Assembly (NCBI GenBank): GCA_003864495.1
Contig: ML133379.1
Location: forward strand, 1,601,008 to 1,665,007
From: Nemopilema nomurai
Taxonomy: Eukaryota; Cnidaria; Scyphozoa; Rhizostomeae; Rhizostomatidae
Direction of reading: 5' to 3'
DNA length: 64,000 nucleotides
Positions 44,150 to 55,429 of this stretch are shown here, one piece after another. Both the position numbers and the translations under genes were made by a program. Numbering within the stretch: position 1 is the stretch's first letter; every line of letters begins with the position of its first letter. The notes under the pieces were generated by a model, which did not search any database, was not told the DNA's origin, and was given only the letters and a program-made list of their open reading frames with translations.

Positions 44150-45230
44150 ATACAAACTGCAGAGAAAAGGTCGTCTTACTGAAGACGGTGGAGGAGTGGC
44201 TGTGTATACAAAAGACACTCAGTGTTGGCATCGGAGGCATGACATCGAGACGGATGACATAGATAGACCTATTCTTCCGGGTAATATCTATAGACCTCCG
44301 GACACATCTCGCTATTTCCCCAGAGATTTCAATGACAAACTGATGGTCAATGCCGAGGAAAAAGAGACGCTAATATCAGGCGAAAGGAATTGTGACTTTT
44401 TAAAGAAGGTGCCAAATAATTTACTGAAACATGTTCTCTTAAGTCAAGGCTTTGTTCACAATGTAAAAAACCCCAAGAGGGTAACTAAAGACTCGAAGAC
44501 CTTAATCAACGATATTCTCTCGAACTGCCACCAAAATCTTCGAGAAACAATTGCAATAGAATCCAGTCTGAGTGACCATCATATGGTGGAAGCCGTACGC
44601 AAATTGTACAGTATGAAGTTTCACCCTCGTCTGATCAGTTGTAGAATTTTCAAACATTGTAATAAAGTAAGGTTTGTCGGTGATCTACAAGTATACACAG
44701 AAGATGGCGTTAATGATTCTTATAAAAACTTTGAATCGATTGTAAAGGGTATCGTTGACAGGCATGCACCTCGTATCAAAAAGAAGATTCGAGAAACCCT
44801 GAAATCTGTGCGGTGGTTAAAACTAGAGACTACCATATGCGTAAGGCAAAAAATAGTAACAATGATAGTGATTGGTAGCATAATAAGAAATATCGTAACA
44901 AGGTGACTACAAGTATAAGGAAGAGTAATGCCCATTATAACCAAAATCTAATTGAAGAATATGTAAAAAATCCAAAACAGTTTTGGAAACTTCTTGAAGC
45001 GTTATACCCTGTAGGCAATACTTCACACATAGATTCAAAAGTCTTTGAATTAGCTGGCAAAATGGACGATAATAAGGAAAAAATAGCTGATGGTTTTTGT
45101 AAGGCTTTCACTACATGTGCCGAAAAGATGTGCAGCCTTCTACCATCATGCTTTACTTGGCAAAGCGAGCTTGAACAAGGACAAAACTCTTGGTGGAAAT
45201 GTGACATCTTTTTCACGCAATGTTCGTAAT
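44150..45230 (+). pseudogene. LINE relic: end of endonuclease and linker before reverse transcriptase
   Basis: The + strand reads RLTEDGGGVAVYTKDTQCW, then NIYRPPDT, a DFNDKLM-like stretch, GFVHNVKNPKRVTKDSKTLI, SSLSDHHMVEAV and FHPRLISCRIF. These are the landmarks of the apurinic-type endonuclease of non-LTR elements (GGGVA, YRPP, DFN, SDH). A frame change near 44790 moves the following linker (RDYHMRKAKNSNND, then KSNAHYNQNLIEEYVKNPK) into another frame. The last readable part (FWKLLEALYPVGNTSHIDSK) ends before reverse transcriptase begins. The element is truncated and dead. It seems to be a different subfamily from the relic at 41 kb. Confidence 0.7.
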
Positions 45231-45239
45231 AGATTGCAC

Positions 45240-46010
45240 TCTAAAAAAGGTAATGATTGCCAGATTGGCTAGTAAATGTAGCACGGTAGAAAAAGGCCCC
45301 CAGTGTGATAATAAAGAAACAAGTAGCTTTTGTGTTAGCTGCGAAATCTTTATCGTGTTATGAGAAAAAAGAAATTAGAGGATATTCACACACCCATTTT
45401 ATAATCTTTTGTGTCTACTGATTTCCCAGTCTAGAGTTGCATAAAACCTTTATGATATAATGTAAACGTATTGAGTACTATTCGTCTTTAGAAATCCTGT
45501 TGCTTATGACGCGTAAACATATTTCTTGATTCTCGTACTCGTAATCTACGATACCCCGGATTAAAAAAACATTTGGATTTCATTTCTTTTCTGGTTTGTC
45601 TGTTTTTTGCAAAGCTGTCCTGTAGCTCGGAGCATTATTTGACATTCTCCATTTGGCCAGTGATACTTTGAAAATTGGTTGTTTGCCAGAAGAACATAAA
45701 AAAATGCAATGACATGGCACAGGTTGACGGCAAGTTGAATTAAAAGGCGAAAGGGATGTTTGCCATGCATAAACGGTTATAAGCGATGTGCGTAGGTGAA
45801 AATCATTCAAAACTCGTCGTTCATGAGCAAATGGTTTGTCTATGTTTTGGTCACATGAGGGTAGAAACAAATTCAAACCAGCGTTAACATGGAAAAAGAA
45901 AAATAGGATAATTCAAGGCCGGCGAAATTAAGGACAAGCTTGAAAACAATGTTATGGTATTCGCCATTTAGATCTGCCATACTTCAAATGGGTAATAAGC
46001 CATTACCAAC
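45240..46010. other. Stretch without recognised genes
   Basis: AT-rich sequence; open frames on the minus strand at 45561-45876 show no domain. Confidence 0.4.
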
Positions 46011-46019
46011 ACCATGCCC

Positions 46020-46490
46020 TGGTCATCATTGTCCATGGATTTCAGTAGAGCAAGTGATTGCGATGTTGAGTGATTGTGATGATGATTGGTTGTGATGTTG
46101 AGTGATTGTGATGTTGAATGATTGTGATGTTGAGTGATTGCGATGTTGAGTGATTGCGATGTTAAGTGATTACTATGCTGAGTGATTGCTTTGTTGAGTG
46201 ATTGTTATGTCGTGTGATTGTGATGTTGAGTGATTGTGATGTTGTGTTATTGTGATGTTGAGTGATTGTGATGTTGATTGATTGTGATGTTGTGTGATTG
46301 TGATGTTGTGTGAATGTGATGATAAGTGATTGCGATGTTGAGTGATTGTGATGTTGAGTGATTGTGACGTTGAGCGATTGTGATGTTGAGTGATTGTGAC
46401 GTTGTGTGATTGTGATGTTGTGTGATTGTGATGATAAGTGATTGCAATGTTGAGTGACTGTGATGTTGAGAGTGATGTTTAGCAGCCGAT
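46020..46490 (+). repeat. Minisatellite, 16-bp unit
   Basis: About 27 imperfect copies of a 16-bp unit, agtgattgtgatgttg. The array opens with catcattgtccatggatttca, almost the same as the core of the 145-bp satellite unit. The unit itself resembles the tgagcgattggtagcgatgttg part of that satellite. It is therefore probably a local amplification of a piece of the same family. The His/Ser/Asn-rich frame on the other strand is an artefact of the repeat. Confidence 0.9.
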
Positions 46491-46499
46491 TGAGCTTTG

Positions 46500-46950
46500 A
46501 TTAATTGAATTTGATTGAACTTTGGACTTTTCGAATATCCAACACATAATGAGCATTTATTAAAAAATAATCCTTTTTGTACTTTTATTCAAAAGTAAAG
46601 TATGTTCAAAATGACCGTAATTTCAGAAAGCCAACAGCAAAAAGTCGCTACAGTGTTGATGGTGCTAGAGCTAATAAATGATGAGCAAAAAAGAAAATGG
46701 ATCGCAAAAAAATTAACGAAGGCGTGGATGAAAAGAAGAGACGGTGTATTTACTTCTGAAGCAAGCTCTTTGCCTCTTTTCTCTAGAAACATCAAAGATT
46801 CTATTTCGCTTTCAAAGCAAACTGATTTCATTCTTTCATAGTCATTGCAATTATGATATGATGAATCTTGCTCCTAATCTTTGATAACCTTGCTTTTGGA
46901 ATTTTTATTTTTGCCATATAAATGAAAAGTTTAGTGAATGCTTTTTAATG
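46500..46950. other. Unique stretch between two related repeat arrays
   Basis: Contains an 79-codon + strand open frame (46602-46841) with a basic region, KKLTKAWMKRR. This weakly recalls the N-terminus of HARBI1-like transposases, but nothing after it fits. No gene is claimed. Confidence 0.3.
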
Positions 46951-47500
46951 GTGTGCTATATAGCTTAAATACTTCGAACATCCTCAAAACAACGCCAAGG
47001 AAATAGAGATATTCAGTCCCCAACCTAGCCTTACTAAACACTGCTCAATATCAGAGAACATATCAAAATCACGATATCAATATAGCACCAATAGATAGAG
47101 TGTTAAAACGCTCGCAACATCTCTCCAGTGAAATCCTGGAAAATTACGATACTTAGTCTACCACTCAAAATTACTAAAATTTGCTCAATATCACTGAAGA
47201 TATCATTATCATTATCAAAATAGCAGTATAATAGACAGAGTGTTAAAACGCTCTCAACATCACTCCAATAAAATCCAAAAGAATGATACTGTACAGTTGA
47301 CCACTCAAAACCACTAAACACCAACCATTTCCACTGAACATTCTATTATCAATAACAAACTGTCAGAATATTATCACAAAACAGGGTGTTAAAACACTCC
47401 TAATATCACTCCAATTAAATCAAGGACAATGGTTATTATAATTTGCACAATTAAATTGATAAACGAAGCTTTATATCACTGAGCAAATCAATGTCACAAT
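46950..47500 (-). repeat. Diverged copies of the 145-bp satellite family, inverted
   Basis: On the minus strand three to four degenerate units are visible. They share gagcgttttaacactctgtc (gcgttttaacgccgtgttta in the big array), attttgataatgataatga and tcttcagtgatattgagc. The last unit continues into ggatattgtgacattgattt, which matches 14209-14228 at the left edge of the big array. This small, old array follows the inverted GPCR in the same way the big array follows GPCR copy 4. Confidence 0.85.
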
Positions 47501-47638
47501 ATCCAAATATCACCAAACTGAAACACGTGTATGCATGGACTGAAACATCAAATTTTAACAGTAATAAATTCACCGTTATGATTTCTGCCAGCAAAAAAAG
47601 GATAATATTGTTTTCGAATTTGTTTATATTTATTTCCT

Positions 47639-48634
47639 TCATCTTTGGATCGGGACGCTTGCGATGTTCTCGTTTGGGACAATAGGTCTCCTGCAGGCCT
47701 TGCGAATAAAAAACCTTCTCACAACACTGTTGCCATAGCCAAACAAAATGGCATTGATGAAAGAGTTGCTAAAAGCCACGACATAAACCAAATGCGCAAG
47801 AGTATTCAAGGCCAGTGAGGGAAAATTACCTTGATAGATTACGTAATACATCCTGATGCCCAAGAAAATGTTGTATGGAAGATATAATATCAACAATGCA
47901 CCAAGGACCAGTCGAACTGTTTTTATTGTCGAGATATCTCGGTTGGAATCTCCATTACTCGTATCATTTCCAGCAGCTCTTAGGATCTTTTCACACTTGT
48001 GTACATGATTTTTTACTCTGCGAAGTATCCTTGCATAACAGAGAAACACACAGAGGATGCAAAGCAGATCAATGACATTCATAGCAAATTGCAGGGAAAA
48101 AGAGAAGAATGTGGTAAATACATAGGCGAACACTGCCGATGCTGCGAAGCCAAATACGACGATGATCTTCATACGAAACTCGTTCATAAATGCACCATAC
48201 TTGTTGAGCTTCGTTACATGAAGATAACGATCCATAGAAACACACATAGACATGAAATACACACGAGACATACACATGTATGTAGAAACACACATAGACG
48301 AGAAATACACAAGGAAGGCGGTGCCGTACTGAAGGGCCAATTCAAATAGACAGGAGCGGAACTTTTCTTTCAGCGCTAGCATCACTGATATAGATGGCAA
48401 AATGAGTAATCCAGTTCCAAGATCTGACACATTCATCACCAAAATGAATTTGTTGGTTATAGTATTCAATTGCTGCATCTTGTAGAGTCCATAAATGAGT
48501 GCCGAATTGAAGAATACAACAATTGCAGACAAAACAGCGTAAACAGAAGACCAGAGGATCAAATGGATGGGTGGAACATCTAGAGGCCATATCGACGGAC
48601 AGTTATATATTTCGATTATACTTGAATTGTTCAT
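47639..48634 (-). CDS. Class A (rhodopsin-like) GPCR, copy 6, with insertion in TM3
   Basis: 331 residues, single exon, closest paralogue of the gene at 12628-13566. The N-terminus is MNNSSIIEIYNCPS with glycosylation sequons. TM1 Asn, the loop YKMQQLNTITNK, TM2 Asp, Cys in RSCLFEL, DRY (MDRYLHV), LYLPY and NAILFGYGN are all present. It differs by a 16-residue in-frame insertion inside TM3, just before DRY (the segment TYMCMSRV lies between two similar YFxSMCVS stretches). The insertion comes from ACA-rich 48-bp duplication at about 48237-48332 and makes TM3 too long for one membrane span. The protein may be misfolded, or the insertion may be tolerated by a shifted register. The frame is otherwise open, so decay is recent or absent. 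Confidence 0.85.
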   Translation of the reverse strand: MNNSSIIEIYNCPSIWPLDVPPIHLILWSSVYAVLSAIVVFFNSALIYGLYKMQQLNTITNKFILVMNVSDLGTGLLILPSISVMLALKEKFRSCLFELALQYGTAFLVYFSSMCVSTYMCMSRVYFMSMCVSMDRYLHVTKLNKYGAFMNEFRMKIIVVFGFAASAVFAYVFTTFFSFSLQFAMNVIDLLCILCVFLCYARILRRVKNHVHKCEKILRAAGNDTSNGDSNRDISTIKTVRLVLGALLILYLPYNIFLGIRMYYVIYQGNFPSLALNTLAHLVYVVAFSNSFINAILFGYGNSVVRRFFIRKACRRPIVPNENIASVPIQR

Positions 48635-48639
48635 TTGTC

Positions 48640-49110
48640 CTTGTTTTTAAGATTGAAGGTTTCCTCTTCTCTACTTTTCACTAATGAGCCTCTGTGTGTT
48701 GTTTGAAAAAACTGCGATCCTCAAAATGCAATTTCAGACATGTTCAGCATTCTTAACAGGTGCGCTTATATTGGTGTCGAAGCGGGGTTAGATTCAGCAT
48801 CCATCATTCTAAACAGCAGGAAATTAAAATAAACATCTAGTTCGAATAACGATTGAATATATTTATCTATTCTTATCTGAGATTATTCGATGAAAAAATT
48901 CCATCAATGAGAAATTAAACGGAAATACAACAAAGAAAATATTACTGTTAAATATTCGATGCGTTGTTTTAGACAAATATGATGAACAAACGGCATCCTT
49001 CCTAACGTTGCAAATTTTTATAACATGACTTTCTATAATGTAAATGTTTACAAGTTGCTGATCCGTTTTTTATTACGTCGCATTTGAAAGGCGGAAATTT
49101 CTTTTTGATC
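48640..49110 (-). other. Upstream flank of GPCR copy 6, shared with 12.0-12.6 kb
   Basis: The reverse complement matches the region before GPCR copy 4, including the bases around the start codon (aacaaggacaaatgaacaat) and gttagtttggatcaaaaag. It marks the outer edge of the inverted duplication. Confidence 0.55.
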
Positions 49111-51530
49111 CAAACTAACGGCGGAAATGAAAGAAATGCTTCGAATTAATTATGAGGTTTTTAATCGGATTTTTAATGAGATATGATCAGATATTATAAT
49201 GGGCGATTTATATAAATAATTTTGCGAGTTTTCGTCGCATATGCACCAAAATTTATTTACAGATAATTTCATATAGAACTGTAATGCAATGATTGTGAAT
49301 CAGATTTTTTTTACAGTTAAACGAAAGGATGCATCGAGGTTCTTGATTGATTTTCTAGTGTGATTATCAAGGAAAACTGAATAATTTGCTTTCTTATGGT
49401 TTGAATTTAATCTTAATTTAGATAAAAGTCTGCGCAAAGACATGAAGAATTTTTTATTGTGTCGCAAGCTTTACATCAAGAAAGTTGGCAGGATTATACA
49501 GTGCCAACGCTTTCTTTTCATATTGGAGTTAGAATAGTTCCTTCGCTTGCTGGTTTACAACTTTCTTATTCATCAAACCGAGTTTTCCATGGAGATTTTC
49601 ATCCTTTGTTGCCATTTCTTACTAAAACTACTGTGAAGCTAGGACAACCTCATTGCCATTTCTACTAAAAACTAAAAAAAGCCATTTGTAAATGAATTGG
49701 TAAATATCTAAATGGAAAAATAAGAAAAAGGCGATAGGAAGTTGTCGCTACTAACTGACTGCAGCCTTGACCTCAGATGGGGAATGGTTGTGTGTGTCAA
49801 TTGTAAATTTAAAGCAACTAGCTTGGAGAGAGCAGAAAATAAGAAATAGAGCAACTCATCAGCTAGAAACCCAATAGAGACATTTCTGAGCTTTAGTTCG
49901 GTATGTCCGTTTCTCGTTGTGGCCCCTCGCAATACTATGACCAAAATAACAGTTGCACAAAGAAAGAATTGAAAAATTCATAACGTACTATCAGGTTGTC
50001 ATTGGATGTCGTACCCTGAATGCAACTGTGTTTGAGAAAGCTTTCTGTAATCAAATCAATGTATTGTATAAGTTGGAGACATGCAAGTCTTCACGAAACT
50101 CTCCGAGGCGCTTCTCAGGGACGGTTATTGTCGTAAAAAGTTGTAAAAGATTTGTCTGCTCCTTCATTTGCCCCTCACATTTCTAGGAAAGTATTTCTTA
50201 TTGGTTAGTGTTTCTGTTATATGCTTTATACATAGCTTTTGAAGTGACTTTCAAACGGTCACTTGCTTCAACTTTAATCATGAAAGTTTTGGAAAGAAGA
50301 GGATCTAGATTCTGGCGGATCCACCTTGAAGCAGTGGCGGATTAAAGGTTGTGAAACCCTCTTTACTGAGTCGAGCCTGGCCTGGTGCCTCCTTTGTGTC
50401 CAAAATATGTATTTTGATTATTTCTCTTGAAGAGAAAAGAAGCCTCTAGATGCCGCCCCATTAGTAGTTGAAACCTTTGTTACAAAGTAATGCTTGCCCA
50501 AAAAGAATTGCTTGAAGATGCATGCGTTTGTAGGAAGTAAAATTCTCGCTTTCAATTCTTAGGCTTGATTTCAGGGGCTCATCTTTGATAATAGATGTCT
50601 TATGTAATGTTCAGGTTATATAGTACTGCTTTTATGCAATCGAATTAAATAATTTTCATTGACGCAAATAGAGGACCATTTTGTAAGGAGTCAGAAATTG
50701 TTATATAAAGCGTACACTCATAAAATGATGAGAAACGAGGAGCCCATATTCATAGTTTTTCGTCAAATGCGACAACAAAAGGTCCAGCCTGGGGTTTTGG
50801 TGGAGGGGGTTGTTCGTTGGCGTGATTCAGTTTCCCTCTCTGTATTCTCTGAGGGGTAGTTTCATAATCGGTGAGGTTATCTAGAAAAAGTGGTTCGTTA
50901 CATACTCCACTTTGTTTAATTCAGTGGCGTCATCCTGAAGCTCATAACCTTTTTTGGTCACGTTTGTTCGTAGTGTTTGGTGGGGTTCATCTAATTCGTC
51001 GATGCCCGCAATCAAGCATCGGTAGCGGAACGCTTGGCTGTAAAGGATCTTCTTTGCACTGGATTGGGTGGAAGGATTTAGAACGTGATAGTGCAGTCAG
51101 TGATCCCACAAGGAGGATGCTTTCAAAGAACTCATTGTTGTAGAATTGTGGTTTCAAAAGAGTTGATTTACTCAATTTTGGTCGTGTTGTGCATATTAAT
51201 GGCATGGGCGAGTAAATTAGTAAAAGGAAATTGCCATATCACAAAAATATAATCGATACAATCATCGATAAGCCGCTTCCAGGCTAACGGCTCCTTCCCT
51301 TTTAGACAGGAACTTTTTTAGGACAGCCAACTAGCAAACTGTCTAGCCTCAAATTCTATTACACAATCCCACTAAATCAACTATTAAGATTTTAATTTCA
51401 AGATGGGCGAAACAAATTTTTCACAGGAAGTTACATTTTTTGATGACGTCATCAAAAATGGATAAAAATTCTTGAAAAATCAGCCAATCACTTAATTTCA
51501 ACTTTTATTGCTTTATCTGGAGATAGCCGA
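49110..51530. other. Stretch without recognised genes
   Basis: Open frames at 49459-49668, 50659-50859 and 50871-51143 carry no motif that I recognise. No repeat with another part of the window was noticed. Confidence 0.4.
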
Positions 51531-52276
51531 AAGATTATGAAGATATAAACATTTTGCTAGGTGGCTTTCATTTGCTTAGAGTTCTACAGCGTATTATAAA
51601 CAAGCGACACGCATCCAAAAGGTATCAGTCATGGTGGGCTGATGCTGGCAAAATAGCACAAGGATCTGCCGAAAATGCTTTCAATGGTGGTCATTACTAT
51701 CAAAACACGAGACTGCATAAGGAATCGTTTAATGCACTGGTTCAATTAAGAGTTGAAAATATCACATCTGATTGCAAAGAAATGGATCCAGATTTGAAAT
51801 TGAAGCTGTAACAGCTAAAAAACTCACCCAGCTGTAAGACCATGTTAGACGTTATGGATTGTTCAGCATTAGGATTGCTAGTACAACAGATTCTGCAGCC
51901 ACCAGAAGACTCTAAGTCGCAAATGACAGCTGAATACCTCAACAATATATCGTTGCTGCTGTCAATAGCATCAGCTGTCATGGTAAGGAACATTAACAGA
52001 CATTTGCAAGCAGAAAGGCAAATGCTCTAGTCCTGCTTTGCATTTGATCACATCAACTACTCAAGACACATGTCAATTCAACATGTTCTCTAGCAACTTC
52101 ATAAAGAAAAATGCAGCGAAATATTTCAAGACTTGCAAGAAAGAGGCTCTGGGGAAGTTTATCTGGTGGAAATTTCACCACGATCAATGGTGATTTGATA
52201 ACTGAGATCTATAATGGCGAGACAGAAGGAACTGCGGGTCCATTTAGTACCGATATAAATAAAGTGAATACTTGGG

Positions 52277-52300
52277 TATGAATATATATATATATATACT
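52277..52300. repeat. TA microsatellite
   Basis: A run of about eleven TA units interrupts the unidentified pseudogene. Confidence 0.85.
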
Positions 52301-53218
52301 GCGAGATTATAACATAGATCCATTTGGTAAAGGACCAGCTCGACATTTTAAAATCGGTAAAGAATTGGACCACCGAGTTGTAAAAGACCCTCTGGACGCT
52401 CCTGTGGTTCGTAACGAAAAGTATGTTCAGTTTGTTGAAGATCGCTTAGTAAAAGGGACCGTGGATTTTTTCAGCCCATGAAGAAGCTGAAACTTAAAAC
52501 AGAATTGTCCAAGAGGGTGAAGCAGCAAAAGAAATTTTCTATTCTAAAGGAAGATCGCCATCTTTTGGAGACCTATCCAAATCGATCGATATTGAAGAGG
52601 CTTTGCAACACCCACTTACCTCTGTGCCCTTGTCTATTGAAACCCCCGATTGAGCTTTGCGGCCATCACAGAAGCACCTTCTTTGAGCCTACATAATTGC
52701 ACAGTCAGAGGTCACGACAGAAGATTGTCCACAAAATGCCAGATGGCTGATAGATGGGATGGCTGCTATGAGATATATAAGGCAAAAGATGACATACCGT
52801 GTATGGTTCGCGTCTTTGTTAAGGGTAGCTCTTCCTCAAGGCGACCGTAACCCCATTAAAGTGGAGATCATGAACGACACCTATTACAAAGAAAGTTTGA
52901 AAAGCGGCATAAGAGCCAAGAGAGGAGATTAAGAAGGACGTTCAAGTTCAAGTTCACGTTCAAGATTTTGACCAAGAGATGCTGACAGGCAACAAATGGC
53001 TATCATTTTTTCACAATATTGAGGCAGATTTGATAAAAAGTTTGTGCTACTTTTTTTTAGAGTCAAGAAGCAAAGAAACATACTTCTATCATGTTACTCT
53101 TCAGAGACAAAAATGAAACATGGAAAATTACGAAAGAAAGCACAAAGTGTAATCATGAAAAGCGTACACACGCTTAATCCTTCATGCTTGCTTAGAGGAT
53201 AGAAACATAGTTATTCTA

Positions 53219-53236
53219 TGTCTCTCTCTCTCTCCT

Positions 53237-53315
<79 letters not shown>
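53219..53315. repeat. CT microsatellite
   Basis: About 95 bp of nearly pure CT with a few CC and TT interruptions, inside the unidentified pseudogene. The Glu/Arg-rich frame on the minus strand is an artefact. Confidence 0.97.
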
Positions 53316-53318
<3 letters not shown>

Positions 53319-54279
53319 ATAGTTGTTATTGTTGCAATTGCACTCGTCTTGTGAACCCTCTGAATACAAACTCGAATTCGAACGCACTATCGACGGATTA
53401 ATTAACACTGTTAACACTTTGCTGTACATATTAATTCCAATAGAGAAATTATACAGTCCCCTGATTGAATTTGAGGTTGAACCCGATCACTCGATCTTCA
53501 AGACGAACGATCCTACAAGGTAGTTCTAACCTGCCAAGTAAATAGATTTAACTATTAACGTCTTAGTCGTGATTCCTGGCAGGTAGAGTCTACATGCTTC
53601 AAAATTTTGGTTTAGATAAAAAGTTTATCTGAAAATGTAATTAAAGATGTCTCGAATTTTATGCAAACATCCCTGTACAAAGGGAAGTTGGATGAAAAGC
53701 TCGTTCAAACTAGAGTGTACAAGGCATCTAATGTCAAGTCATCGGAAGCCATTCCCCCTGATCCTGACTCTAAGCAACAAGCCATCTTACGAGTGTAATA
53801 TCAATTGTACTATCGGCTGCATTACAAAGCAGGATCATAGAAGATATTTCCATTTAGAGCTCCAAGTTTCCTTATGTACTGGTTATTGACCTACGTTATA
53901 TCGTTCGTAAATAGTTGCAGTATGGTTTGCATTTCAATCTTTTAGGTGAGCAGCAATCAACAACAGGTACTTCCAGACCTATGTCAAGCGATGAAGATAG
54001 CATTCATGCTGAAATGCTGAATATGAGCACGATAATCAAGCTGGAACTCCAACAACTCTGTCAGTTCACGAAATCCATGAAATTGCGATGGAATACATTT
54101 TTTTTGGAAGTTCGGATGATGAAGAGAATGAAAGCGATGGCTTCCTTAACAACGAAACTGGAGTTTCTGCAGCAAAAACACCCACTGTGATTTATTGCAT
54201 GCACAGTTTTTTTATTAAGTTGATGTACACATGTTTTGCTTGTGTCATATTGTGTTATTTCATTGTGTAATTTTTTTGC

Positions 54280-54890
54280 CCTATGGAAGGTTCTGTCTCT
54301 GGCTGAATATAATTAAGAATGTAACGGAGAAATGAAGAATGAAACGCTGGCGAGTTAGCTAGTGTAACTTACCACTTTTCATGAATGAGTCTGGCGAGGA
54401 CGTTATGTTTATTCTATGGCCAATGTCAGTTGGACATTCTTTTTATTTGCGGTGCGTGCATAGTTCTTTGTCATGGTACGTGATTGATTTTCGCTATCGT
54501 ACGATGAAGCAAAAAAATAAATCGCAGAACAAGGTCAGGGCTGTTTTAAGGTGAAAATAAGTTTGTCTCTTAGCAGTAAAGCATACACACTGCGAGGCAC
54601 GAGGCACACTGGGTGCCAAAGGTGTCTTTGAAATTATACCGCTAACGTCTATCAACAAACAATAAAAACGTCGGTCAGAACCAAACTCTTCCCGGAAAAA
54701 CAACCAAGCCTCAGTGACTTAAAACCGAATTTGGAACACCAGATACCCAATCTGAATTATGCATTCTCCTGCTATTCGAATAATAAAAATGCTTAAGCAA
54801 TTTTTCGAATCAGAATAGGTCTTCGCATTTCTGCTACGTTCTTATAATAAACTCAGGTAGCAGGTGGAAGCAACGATACTATGTTTTTGG
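54280..54890. other. Stretch without recognised genes
   Basis: No supported coding or repeat feature was seen between the pseudogene and the CCAAT-bearing repeat. Confidence 0.35.
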
Positions 54891-54894
54891 AAGT

Positions 54895-55130
54895 AGTGGT
54901 CACTTTGCGGTACGAAACTTCACAATAGCTGGAAAGTTTTTGCATACTTAAATAACCTTTAGTCCGAAACTCCTTAAAGTTTGCAAACATCGGAAAATAA
55001 CCAAAAACTGACCAAATAAGTAGCCAGGTGTGGATCGAAAACACTAGATGGTGATAAGCAGAGCGCGTGATTGGTTATAATTGACCAATCAGCGTTACTT
55101 ACCACATAACTTTAGAAGAGCCCAAGGGAA
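54895..55130 (-). repeat. Dispersed repeat with CCAAT-box palindrome, inverted partner of 5850-6095
   Basis: The reverse complement of this segment matches 5850-6095 over about 240 bp, including gattggtcaattataaccaa and tcacgcgctctgcttatc. The 55-kb dispersed repeat follows about 300 bp later on the same strand. Confidence 0.55.
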
Positions 55131-55429
55131 AAGAAGAACTCTTTCTGTCTACAAAGAATGGGGTTTTCCATTTAAATATAGATAGGATCCAAAACACCTA
55201 GGTGAAAAGATGACCTAGCTTACCCAATTATATGAAAATTGTCGTCACTTTATGTTTTGACGCAATCTGAATTCTCCATGTAATTAGGAAATCACAAAAC
55301 AGACAAATGGTCTGGGGTCGTCATTTTAATTAAAACTGATTATGTCAGTAAAATGGGGGGCTTCTTTATGGTAACACAGCCTGACCTAAGCTGATTGCCC
55401 AAAGTTGGATGTTTGACAGCTTTGAACGG

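Larger units (their letters stand above)
51540..54270 (+). pseudogene. Broken copy of an unidentified multi-exon or multi-domain gene
   Basis: A series of readable + strand segments in changing frames looks like one decayed protein gene. The segments are: 51590-51811 (KRYQSWWADAGKIAQGSAEN, then RLHKESFNALVQLRVE); 51842-52030 (SKSQMTAEYLNN, NRHLQAERQML); 52290-52500 (RDYNIDPFGKGPARH, EKYVQFVEDRLVKGTVDFF); 52700-52940 (WLIDGMAAMRYI, FASLLRVALPQGDRNPIKVE); 52970-53120 (GNKWLSFFHNIEADLIKSL); 53660-53800 (KGKLDEKLVQTRVYKASNVK); and 54085-54200 (acidic, EYIFFGSSDDEENESDG). I recall similar sequence in uncharacterised, multicopy cnidarian proteins, but know no domain name. Stops and frame changes interrupt it many times. 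It may be part of a mobile element. Confidence 0.5.

Noticed and set aside
46247..46447. His/Ser/Asn-rich protein on the minus strand
   Set aside because: It is only the 16-bp minisatellite read in an open frame.
46602..46841. HARBI1-like transposase N-terminus
   Set aside because: Only a short basic stretch is similar; no further domain, catalytic residue or terminal repeat is visible.
53211..53429. Glu/Arg repeat protein on the minus strand
   Set aside because: It is an artefact of the CT microsatellite.
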